The translations under genes were made by a program, and so were the position numbers. From assembly GCA_025359865.1 (NCBI GenBank), contig JANYDH010000014.1:1-64000 (forward strand): a stretch of DNA of 64,000 bases, written 5' to 3'. This document shows positions 8,061 to 17,206 of the stretch, in pieces. The stretch is from Actinomycetes bacterium (GTDB lineage: Bacteria; Actinomycetota; Acidimicrobiia; Acidimicrobiales; Ilumatobacteraceae). The notes under the pieces are model-generated. The model ran no database searches and was not told the DNA's origin. It was given only the letters and a program-made list of their open reading frames with translations. The first letter of the stretch is position 1, and each line of letters starts with the position of its first letter.

Positions 8061-8876
8061 TCAATCGAGATAGCCCCACTCGCGTAGCGAGCGGAGTATC
8101 CGTTCGGCTGCTTCGCCCGGCTCGAGTGCCACGGTTTCGCCCCGCGTTGACGAGCCGGTGGCGTCGGTGAGCGCTCGCAGCCGCGCCAGCGGATCGGGGT
8201 CGCCGGGTGACATCATTGTGCGGGCGCGCGGCCGATACGGCGTGACCACAGCCGTTGCCGCGTGTGCGGCCATCGGCGCGGACGGGCGAACGTCGATGTT
8301 GGTAGTTCTGGCTGCCAGAGCGTCGCGCAGTCCGGCGCGACGTAGCCGCGCCACCGAACCCTCGACGGACAGCACGCATGGCAACGGCACGGTGAGAAGT
8401 TCGCGACGGCCGCCGTCGAGTCGCCGCACGACATGCAGCATGCGGTCCACAACACCGGTGTGGTCGACGCTCACCAGCCCCAATGCCTGAGCGCATCGCA
8501 GCCGGTGGGCCAAGAAGGCAGGCACTGAACCACTACCCCGGTCGAGCGAATAGTCACCACAGACGACAATGGCAGCATCACCGACCACTCCCTCCAGTTG
8601 GCGGGCCACCTCGGCAGAGTCGAGCGCTGATGGTGCGTCGAGACGAACGGCGCGGTGCGCACCACAGGCCAGTGCCTCACGCAACGCCAGTTCGGCGGCC
8701 ACCGGCCCGACCGCCGCGGCAGTGACCGAGCCACGGGAATGCTCTGCGAGGACGAGTGCCGTTTCGAGCGCTGCCTGGTCTGCCGGGCTGACCCCGGCGA
8801 ACCGCTCATCGGCATCGGCCACGCCCGGCCGTGCGGTCAACTTGAGGCAGACCACGATGTCGATCGGCGAGTTCAT
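8061..8876 (-). CDS. fixA: Electron transfer flavoprotein beta subunit, FixA type
   Basis: Protein of 271 aa, the beta (AMP/FAD-binding) partner of the FixB protein. It begins PIDIVVCLKLTARPG, the usual EtfB opening, and carries LEGVVGDAAIVVCGDYSLDRGSGSVPAFLAHRL around residues 90-130. The segment around residue 165 (VVRRLDGGRRELLTVPLPCVLSVE) is the family's C-terminal signature region. The start is the ATG at 8876 inside an ATGA overlap with fixX. Operon position and the FixC/FixX partners support a Fix-type complex rather than a plain ETF for acyl-CoA oxidation. Confidence 0.88.
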   Translation of the reverse strand: MNSPIDIVVCLKLTARPGVADADERFAGVSPADQAALETALVLAEHSRGSVTAAAVGPVAAELALREALACGAHRAVRLDAPSALDSAEVARQLEGVVGDAAIVVCGDYSLDRGSGSVPAFLAHRLRCAQALGLVSVDHTGVVDRMLHVVRRLDGGRRELLTVPLPCVLSVEGSVARLRRAGLRDALAARTTNIDVRPSAPMAAHAATAVVTPYRPRARTMMSPGDPDPLARLRALTDATGSSTRGETVALEPGEAAERILRSLREWGYLD

Positions 8877-9181
8877 GTGCGTCGAAACACGATGCCGTGG
8901 CCGCCCTCGGGGTACGACCAACTGATCGCTCCCTCCTGATTGCAGACCAGGTAGCAGGTGCCGCACTCGAAGCACTGTTCGTAGTTGAAAACGACACCAC
9001 CGTCGCTGGTGGGCACGAACAGGTTTGCGGGGCAGGCGACGACACACTCGCGTGATGTGCAGTCTGCGCACACGGCACTGTTCACAACGATGTGCGCGTG
9101 TGGGTGGACGTCGAAATGGGCCGTGGCCATCCGCTCTTCGAACGAGACCTCGGGCCACTGGGAATCGCTGCTGTGCATCAT
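8873..9181 (-). CDS. fixX: FixX-like ferredoxin
   Basis: A 102-aa ferredoxin that would receive or pass electrons at the FixC flavoprotein. Cysteines lie in CADCTSRECVVACP near residue 38 and CFECGTCYLVC near residue 70, consistent with the FixX/ETF-QO ferredoxin domain. The start is the ATG at 9181, forming an ATGA overlap with the fixC stop; an ATG one codon later is also possible. The next gene, fixA, also overlaps by four bases, so all three are translated together. Confidence 0.9.
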   Translation of the reverse strand: MMHSSDSQWPEVSFEERMATAHFDVHPHAHIVVNSAVCADCTSRECVVACPANLFVPTSDGGVVFNYEQCFECGTCYLVCNQEGAISWSYPEGGHGIVFRRT

Positions 9182-10512
9182 CCGAATGTCCTGAGGCCGG
9201 CCCAGCCGTCGCGGGCAAGATCGCGGCGGCGCACCCCGGCGCGCTTGCGTTCCTGGGCGAGGATTCGCCGGAGTCCGGGCTTCGGGTCGGGGTTGTCTAC
9301 ACGGAACATCCGCTCGACGACCGCCGCAACCATCTGCGGGTACCGGTGTTGCACCCGGTCGCTGAGCACGAGTGCGGGCGCCCGCCGAAGCTTTCGGTGA
9401 TCACGCAGCACGAACGTCTCGGTGAGTCGCCGTTCGTACCCGGCGAGTCCCTGTTCGCTGGTGTCACCGCGACGCAACGCTTCGGCGGCCGCTTGGCCGG
9501 CGTACATTCCGCTGGCCATCGCGAAGTTGACGCCCTCGAGCCAGATACCGGCAGCGAGGCACAGCGCGGCTGCATCGCCGGCGACGAGCAGTCCCGCCGT
9601 AGCCAGTTTCGGCATCATCGACAACCCTGCCTCTGGGATGAGATGCGCCGAGTACTCCTTCAATTCGCCGCCTTCGACCAGGGGTGCAATTGCCGAGTGA
9701 GTCTTCATCTTGGCAATGATCTGCTCGGGGCGCAGTTGCTGGGCAGCCAGTGCTGGCAGCTTCAACACCACGCCCACGGCAACCGTGTCGAGGTTGGTGT
9801 ACACGAAGCCGCCGCCGTTGACGCCGCTCGTGCAGCCGATGATCTCGATATCGACGCCTTCGCGCCCGCGCACACCGAACCGCTCGTCGATCACTTCCTT
9901 CGGTAAGCCGATGGTTTCTTTCACTCCGAGGGTGTAGTGCTTCGCGGCAACCTCGCGATACAGGCCAGCATCTTTCGCGAGGAAGCTGTTGACACCATCG
10001 CACGCGATCACCAACCGCGCGGTGAGGTCACCGTCAGGTCGGTCGGTGGTCACACCGGTCACCGCGCCAGATCGGTCGCGGAGCAGACCCGTGGCCGTGG
10101 TGCTGCACAGCAACTGTGCTCCAGCGGATTCAGCGTGGCCAGCGAGCCAGTGGTCGAAGTCGGGCCGATACGCGGTGGCGCCGTTGTAGGGCGGCGCGGC
10201 CCACGCGTCGTTACGGAAGTCGATCGACATCGCCTGCGTATCAGTCATCACCATCGTCGACCGTCGGGTGATCCACCGTTGGACCGGCGCCTCATCGTAC
10301 CAGCGGGGGATCAGCTCGTCGAGGATGCGGGGGTAGACGACGCCGCCGTACATGTTCTTGCTGCCGGGGAACGGCCCGCGTTCCAACAGCACAACGCTGA
10401 AGCCGGCGCGTGCCAGCGCGATGGCAGCGCAGGAACCAGCGGGTCCGGCACCGACCACGATGACGTCGACGTCGACGTCCGGGTTGGCAGCGTGCTGCGT
10501 GCGATCACTCAC
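9178..10512 (-). CDS. fixC: FixC-type flavoprotein, ETF:quinone oxidoreductase family
   Basis: FAD protein of about 444 aa in the GG-reductase/ETF-QO superfamily. It has the dinucleotide motif VVGAGPAGSCAA near residue 18 and the GDAAALCLAAGIWLEGVNFAM segment that binds FAD near residue 330. In Fix complexes this subunit hands electrons to quinone. I chose the GTG at 10512, preceded by GGCCGGAG; it overlaps the fixB stop by eight bases. An ATG at 10578 would add a Ser-Thr-His repeat tail read from the tandem repeat and is less likely. Confidence 0.88.
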   Translation of the reverse strand: MSDRTQHAANPDVDVDVIVVGAGPAGSCAAIALARAGFSVVLLERGPFPGSKNMYGGVVYPRILDELIPRWYDEAPVQRWITRRSTMVMTDTQAMSIDFRNDAWAAPPYNGATAYRPDFDHWLAGHAESAGAQLLCSTTATGLLRDRSGAVTGVTTDRPDGDLTARLVIACDGVNSFLAKDAGLYREVAAKHYTLGVKETIGLPKEVIDERFGVRGREGVDIEIIGCTSGVNGGGFVYTNLDTVAVGVVLKLPALAAQQLRPEQIIAKMKTHSAIAPLVEGGELKEYSAHLIPEAGLSMMPKLATAGLLVAGDAAALCLAAGIWLEGVNFAMASGMYAGQAAAEALRRGDTSEQGLAGYERRLTETFVLRDHRKLRRAPALVLSDRVQHRYPQMVAAVVERMFRVDNPDPKPGLRRILAQERKRAGVRRRDLARDGWAGLRTFG

Positions 10513-11464
10513 GACTGGCTCCGGCCCTGTCGAGTGGGTCGAGTGGGTCGAGTGGGTCGAGTGGTCGGAGCCGAACAAGTAGTTCGTGCACCACCGCGTT
10601 GGCGTCGGCCACCACGGCGAGATCGGCGAGTTGCATCATCGGGCAGAACGGGTCGACGTTGATGCTGATGATGTGGTGCGGATGGCCGAGTCCGCTGGTG
10701 TGCTGTACCGCTCCGCTCACACCGAACGCGATGTACAGATCGGGATGGACCACCACGCCGGTGGTGCCGATCTGGCGCTCATGGCCGATCCAGCCCCGAT
10801 CGGTCACCACACGAGTGGCCCCGACGCTGGCTTGCAGTGCCACGCCGATCTCGGCCAATTCGCTGAACTGCTGTGGGCTCCCCAAGCCGGCGCCTCCTCC
10901 AAGAATGCGGTGTGCCTCGGCAAGGTCGATGGTGGCGGCATCGGGCTGCAGCACGCCATCGACGGTGGCATCGTGGTGCAACCCGAAGGCGAGTTCGATC
11001 TCGGCGATTTCCGGTGCAGCGGTGATGTTGTCGGTGCCGCGCACACCGGGTTGCAGCGTGGCCACGAACGCAGCCGGCGGAACATGCGTGTGCATCCGCA
11101 GGCCGCCATCGCGGGCCAGGACCACCGATGATGCCGACACCGAAATCGCTCCGGCGAACAGTGGCCAGCCGAGAGCCGCAGCAATCCGGGGTGCCAGGTC
11201 GCGCCCATCTGGTGAAGCAGGGAGTACCACTATTTTCGGAAGCCCGAGCATGCCGGTCGGGTCGATGACAGCGGCCGCGATTGCGTTGGCCCACGCGCCC
11301 GGTTGGAACGGGCCGACCTCGGCAAGGCACACCCGACCGGAAAGGTCGCCAGCGGCCGTCCTGGTCGCTGCTCCGATCAGGAGCGTTCGGTTGTGGCACT
11401 CGGCTGCGACTTCGCCACCACCGAGCGGCAGCACACCATCGCGAACGGGGATCACGGCCAGCAC
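10505..11464 (-). CDS. fixB: Electron transfer flavoprotein alpha subunit, FixB type
   Basis: Protein of 319 aa, the FAD-holding alpha subunit. The C-terminal domain shows the family FAD motifs: ATRVVTDRGWIGHERQIG near residue 222, then GVSGAVQHTSGL and ISINVDPFCPMMQLADLAVV. It ends in a Leu-Asp-Pro repeat encoded by four 9-base units at 10529-10564. The start is the GTG at 11464. It is the first gene of the operon, in the order fixB-fixC-fixX-fixA, and the spacing supports one transcript. Confidence 0.9.
   Translation of the reverse strand: MLAVIPVRDGVLPLGGGEVAAECHNRTLLIGAATRTAAGDLSGRVCLAEVGPFQPGAWANAIAAAVIDPTGMLGLPKIVVLPASPDGRDLAPRIAAALGWPLFAGAISVSASSVVLARDGGLRMHTHVPPAAFVATLQPGVRGTDNITAAPEIAEIELAFGLHHDATVDGVLQPDAATIDLAEAHRILGGGAGLGSPQQFSELAEIGVALQASVGATRVVTDRGWIGHERQIGTTGVVVHPDLYIAFGVSGAVQHTSGLGHPHHIISINVDPFCPMMQLADLAVVADANAVVHELLVRLRPLDPLDPLDPLDRAGASRE
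10529..10564. repeat. 9-bp tandem repeat (GTCGAGTGG) x4
   Basis: Four exact units of GTCGAGTGG at the fixB/fixC junction. They encode the Leu-Asp-Pro repeat at the end of FixB. Unit gain or loss would keep the frame, so it would change tail length rather than switch the gene off. Confidence 0.9.
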
Positions 11465-11540
11465 AGGTTCAGGCTAACGAACCACCCGCTCGACAACGCC
11501 TTCGGCAGTTCGGGGATCGATTGGCTCAAAATCTCCTGAC

Positions 11541-11582
11541 GTTTGGCGTTCGGCTGTCACTGACAACAACCCAACGCCAAAG
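11541..11582. repeat. 42-bp dispersed palindromic repeat, full copy B
   Basis: The outer arms are GTTTGGCGTT (11541-11550) and AACGCCAAA (11573-11581), around an inner TGTCA-C-TGACA (11555-11565). The total length is again 42 and the copy is followed by GGTC. It lies between divergent genes (fixB and the MFS exporter), so it cannot be only a terminator. Confidence 0.9.
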
Positions 11583-11676
11583 GTCAGCCCTGAAGCACGG
11601 GCTCCGGGCACCGTAGCAACCAACCGAACTTCGATACGCTGACGCCTCGAACGTCGGCCGACAGGAACAGGATCAC

Positions 11677-13254
11677 ATGGCGAGTAGGCACAGCGCGCCC
11701 ATCTCCGACGGAACGGTCGGCGCGGATCTCGGCGGCATCGACCCGCACGACTACCAACGTCGCCATGCCATCCAAGCCACCATGTGCCTCAGCCTCGTGC
11801 TGATCGTGGCGACGGTCAGTTCTGTCAACGTAGCCATCCCCAGCCTCGCCAAGTCGTCGCTGAACCCGACTGATACGCAGATCTTGTGGATCGTCGATGC
11901 ATACGCACTCGTGTTCGCTGCGTTGCTGCTGCCTGCGGGCGCGCTCGGCGACCGGTTCGGTCGCAAGGGCGCGTTGCTGGTGGGGCTCGTCATCTTTGCC
12001 GCCGCCTCGGCGCTCTCGTCGGTGATGGATACGCCCGAGGCACTCATCGCCACCCGCGCGATCATGGGCATCGGGGCCGCACTGATCATGCCCTCCACGC
12101 TCAGTCTGTTGCAGTCCGTTTTCCCACCCGAGGAACGCGCCAAGGCAATCGCGGTGTGGTCGGGGTTCGCCGGTGCCGGAGGCGCGATCGGCCCGCTGAT
12201 CGGCGGACTCCTCCTTCAACATTTCTGGTACGGCTCGGTGTTCTTCGTGGCTGTGCCGATCGCGGCGCTTGCGTTCGTGGCGACCGCCGTACTCGCGCCA
12301 AAGTCGAAAGAAAGCAATCCCAGCCCTCTCGACCCAGTCGGCGCGGTGCTGTCGGTTGTCGGGTTCGTCGGGTTGTTGTTCGCGATCATCGAGGGACCGG
12401 ATCGTGGGTGGGGCGACTCGCTCGTGCTCGCTGGTTTCGCTGTGGCGGTGTTTGGCCTCGCGGGATTCATCGTGTGGGAGCGCCAAGCGGCGGACCCCAT
12501 GCTCGATATGCAATTCTTTCGCATTCCGCGTTTCGCGATGGGCAGCTTGGGCATCACGTTCACGTTCCTCGCGATGTTCTCGACGTTCTTCCTACTCACC
12601 CAGTACCTGCAGTACGTCAAGGGGTACTCGCCACTCGAGGCGGGCGTGCGCGGCTTGCCGTTCGCCGCAACGATGCTCATCGTTTCGCCGAGATCAGCCG
12701 ATCTGGCGGCCAAGATCGGGGTGCGCCGGGTCGTCGGCGGGGGGATGGGGTTGCTGACCGTTGGGCTGATCATGTTGTCGTTCTTCGGTCTCAACACCCC
12801 GTACTGGTACGTGGCCACCTGTCTGGTGATCATGGCGACCGGCGTCGCAGGGGCGATGTCGTCGCTGAGTGCCGGCATCGTGCAGTCGGTACCGATGAAC
12901 AAGTCGGGCGTCGGTTCCGCCGTCAACGATTCCAGCCGCGAGGTCGGAGGGGCCATTGGTATCGCCGTAGTCGGCAGCATCGTGACCGGCATCTACCGCG
13001 ATCACTTGTCGCCGTCGCTCAGCGCGCTCCCGGCAGACGTTGCCAACCTGGCCCGCGACAACGTAGCCAAGGCGCTCGGCGTTGCCGACCGTGCGGTCGA
13101 CATTGTCGGCCCCGAGGTGGCCGACCAGCTGCGTGACGCAGTGCGCCAGGCCTTCGTCGATGGAGCGCACGTCGGTCTGCGGGTGTCCGCCGGCTTGGTG
13201 GCCGCAGCAGCGGTGGTGGTCTGGGTACGCCTGAACGAGCATCACCTCACCTAG
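11677..13254 (+). CDS. MFS drug efflux transporter, DHA2 (EmrB/QacA) type
   Basis: Membrane exporter of 525 aa with the 14-helix layout expected for DHA2 proteins. Helix 1 contains SVNVAIPSL, the conserved family motif. Loop 2-3 reads GDRFGRKGALL, the MFS motif A, and motif C is GAGGAIGPLIGGLL near residue 168. It probably exports toxic compounds with proton antiport; the substrate is unknown. The start is the ATG at 11677 after a weak AGGA. No regulator gene of TetR or MarR type lies beside it. Confidence 0.88.
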   Translation: MASRHSAPISDGTVGADLGGIDPHDYQRRHAIQATMCLSLVLIVATVSSVNVAIPSLAKSSLNPTDTQILWIVDAYALVFAALLLPAGALGDRFGRKGALLVGLVIFAAASALSSVMDTPEALIATRAIMGIGAALIMPSTLSLLQSVFPPEERAKAIAVWSGFAGAGGAIGPLIGGLLLQHFWYGSVFFVAVPIAALAFVATAVLAPKSKESNPSPLDPVGAVLSVVGFVGLLFAIIEGPDRGWGDSLVLAGFAVAVFGLAGFIVWERQAADPMLDMQFFRIPRFAMGSLGITFTFLAMFSTFFLLTQYLQYVKGYSPLEAGVRGLPFAATMLIVSPRSADLAAKIGVRRVVGGGMGLLTVGLIMLSFFGLNTPYWYVATCLVIMATGVAGAMSSLSAGIVQSVPMNKSGVGSAVNDSSREVGGAIGIAVVGSIVTGIYRDHLSPSLSALPADVANLARDNVAKALGVADRAVDIVGPEVADQLRDAVRQAFVDGAHVGLRVSAGLVAAAAVVVWVRLNEHHLT

Positions 13255-13310
13255 GAGCGTGGGTCAGTAACGGTGAAGTTGGTCGGAGCGTTCGACTGCT
13301 GTATGCGCCA

Positions 13311-13324
13311 GCCCAACGCCAAAG
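13311..13324. repeat. Half copy of dispersed repeat
   Basis: GCCCAACGCCAAAG, followed by ATCGGG, matches the right arm of the 42-bp family. The expected left arm is absent. It sits between the convergent ends of the MFS exporter and the OYE reductase. Confidence 0.75.
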
Positions 13325-13426
13325 ATCGGGTGGTGCGACGTGGAGTCGCGAAGTGCAGAATGAGACGCCACTTTCGCTCGTTGTGTTCGTCACTTCGCCC
13401 ATGGCTGCACATCGGCACGCCAGCCT

Positions 13427-15388
13427 TCAAGGGCGGGAACCGAGCGCGGCACCTGCCCGATCACCCTCCACGACGGCAGCGTGAGCGCGGCGCGGAGCGA
13501 CACAGTCGCCGACTCGCTCCACGCTGACGCCGGCGGCCAACAGGTCGAAGTACAGCCATTCAACAGGGGTAGGGGGAACCGCAAGCACCACCCAATCCGG
13601 CGTGCGGGTCGTGTTCGACCCGGTGGGGTGGTGCAGCAGCGTCAGTTCGCGCCCCGACAGCCCCATCGGTACCAGATCGGTGGACTGCACGATGCCTTTC
13701 GCCCCCGCGCGCATCCACCAGTTCTCCATGTCGAGGGTGATCCCCAGGTCTTGTCCGACCACCATGGCCGGCGTGACGATCTCGACGTCACAGCCCCGGT
13801 CGGCCAACAGTTCGGCGACCGACGTGGCGTGGTGGAAGCCGATCTCGTCGACGATGACGACGGATCCGAATGGGTGAGCGGCGCCGGACAGCACGTCGCG
13901 GACATCGCACACCTGATCGGCATCACCCGGCACCCACCACGGTCGTTGCGCCTCTGCGCCGGTGGAGACGATGACATGGTCCGGCTGCTGCTCGGTGAAG
14001 AGGCCCGGCCACACCCCGACGCCGTATTCGATGGTGACACCCAGCCGGTTGCATTCGGTGAGTTGGTTACGGATCATGTCGACGAACTCGGCTCGATTGG
14101 GCACACTTGCAGCCAGCCGAACCTGGCCTCCGGCTTGGGCTTGCTGCTCGTAGACCGTGACCCGGTGCCCGTTGCGGGCCGCGGCGATCGCGGCCTGCAA
14201 ACCGCCGGGGCCCGCCCCGACCACGATGACGGTGCGAACGGTCGAGACGGGGCGCGCGTGCCGCGGTGGTGCCTCGGCCTCGCGGCCGGCGCGCGGGTTT
14301 TCGATGCATCCAAGCCAGCGGTTGAGCCCCATCCGGCCGACGCATTCCTGGTTGCATGACAGACACAGGCGGATCTCGTCGGTGGCGCCGGCGCGTGCTT
14401 TCGCAGCGAAGTCGGGGTCGGCAATCTGGCCGCGCACTACGCCGACGAGATCGCAGTGGCCTTCAGCGAGGGCCCGTTCGGCCTGGAGCGGGTCTTTGAA
14501 TCGTCCAACGCCGACCACAGGCAGATCGACCGCTTTGCGAAACGCGCTCGGGATGAACATCGCATAACCCGGTGGTACATGCATGCTCGCTTCGATCATG
14601 AACAAACTGGCCGTGGCCACCCCGATCGAGGTGTTGATGTAGTCCACGTGTCCGGAGGCCTCGACCAGCTTGGCGACCTCGACGGCGTCATCGATGGTGG
14701 TTCCACCCTCGATCAGCTCGTCTCCGCAGATCCGCACGCCGAGCGCAAGCCGGGTACCGATCACCTTGCGCACGGCTGCGACGATCTCGAGCATTAGTCG
14801 GGCCCGGTTGGCCTGCGAACCACCGTACTCGTCGGTGCGCTTGTTGGTCGCCGGCGAGAGGAAGCCGCGCACGATCGACGAATGGCTGCACTGCAGTTCG
14901 ATGCCGTCGAAGCCGCCCTCGGCACAATGCTCGGCTACCAGTGCGTACCCGGCGACGATCTCATCGATTTCGGCGTGAGTGATGGCCTTCGGCACCTCGC
15001 GGAACAACGGATCAGCCACAGCCGACGGCGCCCACACGGGCAGTCGGGAATACATCGACGACGCCTGGCCGCCGTTGTGGTTGATCTGAGCGAAGACGGG
15101 GGTGCGATGCCGATGGACGGCTTCGGTGATGGCCCGGTAGCCCGGAATCACATCACGGTGGAAGCCGTGGATCAGCTTCTCGTACGGCCAGTCGGTGGGG
15201 TGGGTGGAGTGTTCCTCGGTGATGATCAGGCCAGCGCCGCCGGCGGCGCGGGCTGCGTAGTACGCAGCATGTTGCTCGGTCGGTTTGCCGTCACGCGCGT
15301 AGTTGGTGAGGTGGGCGCTGAACACGATCCGGTTGCGCGCCGTAACCGGCCCGAGCTCGAGCGGGGTCCACAGGTACCGGTACGCCAT
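13427..15388 (-). CDS. Old Yellow Enzyme / 2,4-dienoyl-CoA reductase family FAD-FMN-FeS reductase
   Basis: Protein of 653 aa with three parts. Residues 1-340 are an OYE-type FMN barrel (starts with LWTPLELGPVTARNRIVFS). A cysteine cluster, CLSCNQECVGR then GCIENP near residues 340-360, holds a 4Fe-4S centre. Residues 380-653 form an FAD/NAD(P) domain with VVGAGPGGLQAA. FadH-type dienoyl-CoA reductases, trimethylamine dehydrogenase and mycofactocin-linked OYE proteins share this layout, so the substrate is open. The ATG at 15388 was chosen; TTG and GTG codons upstream would add up to three residues. Confidence 0.88.
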   Translation of the reverse strand: MAYRYLWTPLELGPVTARNRIVFSAHLTNYARDGKPTEQHAAYYAARAAGGAGLIITEEHSTHPTDWPYEKLIHGFHRDVIPGYRAITEAVHRHRTPVFAQINHNGGQASSMYSRLPVWAPSAVADPLFREVPKAITHAEIDEIVAGYALVAEHCAEGGFDGIELQCSHSSIVRGFLSPATNKRTDEYGGSQANRARLMLEIVAAVRKVIGTRLALGVRICGDELIEGGTTIDDAVEVAKLVEASGHVDYINTSIGVATASLFMIEASMHVPPGYAMFIPSAFRKAVDLPVVGVGRFKDPLQAERALAEGHCDLVGVVRGQIADPDFAAKARAGATDEIRLCLSCNQECVGRMGLNRWLGCIENPRAGREAEAPPRHARPVSTVRTVIVVGAGPGGLQAAIAAARNGHRVTVYEQQAQAGGQVRLAASVPNRAEFVDMIRNQLTECNRLGVTIEYGVGVWPGLFTEQQPDHVIVSTGAEAQRPWWVPGDADQVCDVRDVLSGAAHPFGSVVIVDEIGFHHATSVAELLADRGCDVEIVTPAMVVGQDLGITLDMENWWMRAGAKGIVQSTDLVPMGLSGRELTLLHHPTGSNTTRTPDWVVLAVPPTPVEWLYFDLLAAGVSVERVGDCVAPRRAHAAVVEGDRAGAALGSRP

Positions 15389-15416
15389 GGGCACCAATCT
15401 ACGCGACCGATGTCGA

Positions 15417-16295
15417 CTATTCGTCGAGCAGCCGTCGCGGGTCCATCGAGAGCAACCCTGCCGACATCACCAACTCGGTGAAGTGCCGTCCGGTGCTGCG
15501 AAGCTGAGCGCAGCCTTCGTCGCCGATTGCTGCATACGGCGTGGCCGCTAAACGGTCGGTGGCGTCTTCGAGCCGCTGACGCTGCTCTCGGCCGGCTTCG
15601 GTGAACGCGCCATCATCGGTGACCAGGCCGCGATCGGCCATCCCGGCCACGGCAGCATCCCACTGCTCGTCGCTCCACGCGCGGGTGGCCTTGAGCGCAG
15701 CGGCCGGCACATCACCGGATGCCGCGTGTGAGACCAGTGCCTCGATACCGGTCAGACCCTCGACGGTCAGCGCGGCGATGTGGCCATCACCGCGGAATTC
15801 GCGCAGCAACGTCTGGGCGTGCCACAGGGCGAGGTGTGGTTCGTCCGGCCAGTCGTGCGCTGCATGACCGGCAAATAGTGGCCGACCCTCTGGCCGCGTG
15901 CATGCCACCTCGGCGGCCCGTCGGGTGAGCGTGACCGCTGTGGCGAGCTCGTCGGACGCCAACACCTCGTCGCCGAACGCCCGGCGCAACGACACATCGA
16001 CGGCCCGGTACCGTGCTTCCAGCAGTTCAGCGGGAGTGGTGGCCATCCAGACCCCGTCCATTGCATGACGCACGAGTGACGGGTTGAAGTTGTAGAACGT
16101 GGCAACCACCACCTCGGCGCCGACGGGTCCGACTGCGGCGATGCGCGATGCGAAGTATCCGGTCCGGTTGCGAGTCACTCCGGCCCTTGCGTACTCCGGA
16201 GGTGCATCGGGGGTGAAGTAGATCATCCCGTGCACGGCCTCCATCGCTCGCCAGGCTCGTCGGGCAGTCATCGGGTCGATCGTCGGCGTGTTCAT
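15417..16295 (-). CDS. SCO6745-like protein
   Basis: Protein of 292 aa with no catalytic motif I can name. It resembles the actinobacterial SCO6745 family: an N-terminal ARRAWRAMEAVHGMIYF stretch, a central FYNFNPSLVRHAM motif, and a C-terminal winged-helix-like part (W..LVTDDGAFTEAGREQRQRLEDATD). The start is the ATG at 16295. It is divergent from the SDR gene, whose start lies only about 60 bases away, so the two probably share a promoter region. Function unknown. Confidence 0.7.
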   Translation of the reverse strand: MNTPTIDPMTARRAWRAMEAVHGMIYFTPDAPPEYARAGVTRNRTGYFASRIAAVGPVGAEVVVATFYNFNPSLVRHAMDGVWMATTPAELLEARYRAVDVSLRRAFGDEVLASDELATAVTLTRRAAEVACTRPEGRPLFAGHAAHDWPDEPHLALWHAQTLLREFRGDGHIAALTVEGLTGIEALVSHAASGDVPAAALKATRAWSDEQWDAAVAGMADRGLVTDDGAFTEAGREQRQRLEDATDRLAATPYAAIGDEGCAQLRSTGRHFTELVMSAGLLSMDPRRLLDE

Positions 16296-16356
16296 CCGTC
16301 GCACCGTACGCCACTGTCGTCGATCCAGTGGCTTCGCACAGCGTATGTTGATGTTC

Positions 16357-17184
16357 ATGCAGGAGCTGAGCGGCAAGGTTGCAGTGATCACCGGCGCAGG
16401 CAGTGGGATCGGGCGCGCGTTGGCGCGGCGGTTCGCGGCCGAAGGCATGAAGGTGGTGCTGGCCGACCGCGACGAGGTGAAGATGCGCTCGGTCGAGGCC
16501 GAACTGGCCGAGCGCGGCACCGAGGTGCTCCCCGTGGTGTGCGATACCTCTCTCGAGGACGATGTGCAGGCGCTGGCCGACGCCACCGTCGAGCGGTTCG
16601 GTGGTGCTCATGTGCTGTGCAACAACGCCGGTGTCGTTGGCAAGGGCGATGCATGGCGCAGCCCGATGAGTAGCTGGGAGTGGGTGATCGGGATCAACCT
16701 CTACGGCGTGATCCACGGAATCCGAGCCTTCCTGCCGATCATGGAGGATCAAGGTGAAGGCCACATCGTCAACACCGCGTCGATGGCCGGTCTGGTCGCG
16801 ATTCCCGGGGCGGCGCCCTACAACGTCGCAAAGAGCGGTGTGGTTGCGCTCAGTGAAGGACTGTTCTTGGAGCTTGCCGCCACCGGGTCGCTGGTCAAGG
16901 TCAGCGCGCTCTGCCCGGGTTTCGTCAAGACAGCCCTGATGTCCGACCAACTGTGGACCGAGCGGCTGGGTGCCGATCCGGGAATGCCCGAGACCCCGAT
17001 GGGACAGATGATCGACCAGGTGTTCCGCCAGGGAGTCGAAGAGGGCATCGATGCCGACGAGGTTGCCACACAAGTCGTCGATGCGATCCGTGCCGAGCGG
17101 TTCTGGATCCTCACCCACTCCGAGATGCGGCACCTTCCGGTCGAGCGCATGCAACGCGCTGAGCGGCAGGAAAATCCAGCCTGA
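16357..17184 (+). CDS. Short-chain dehydrogenase/reductase
   Basis: NAD(P)-dependent oxidoreductase of 275 aa, usual for classical SDRs. It has TGAGSGIG for cofactor binding near residue 13, NNAG near residue 88, the catalytic Ser in NTASMAG, and YNVAK as the Tyr-x-x-x-Lys pair. Asp in VVLADRDE at the end of strand 2 suggests NAD preference. Three in-frame ATGs (16345, 16351, 16357) lie close together; I chose the last because the family start follows directly. Substrate unknown. Confidence 0.88.
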   Translation: MQELSGKVAVITGAGSGIGRALARRFAAEGMKVVLADRDEVKMRSVEAELAERGTEVLPVVCDTSLEDDVQALADATVERFGGAHVLCNNAGVVGKGDAWRSPMSSWEWVIGINLYGVIHGIRAFLPIMEDQGEGHIVNTASMAGLVAIPGAAPYNVAKSGVVALSEGLFLELAATGSLVKVSALCPGFVKTALMSDQLWTERLGADPGMPETPMGQMIDQVFRQGVEEGIDADEVATQVVDAIRAERFWILTHSEMRHLPVERMQRAERQENPA

Positions 17185-17206
17185 CGCGATGTGGCAGACT
17201 TTCGTG

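Noticed and set aside
9025-9906. 293-codon open frame on the plus strand
   Set aside because: It is opposite fixX and fixC and has the composition of an antisense frame in GC-rich DNA.
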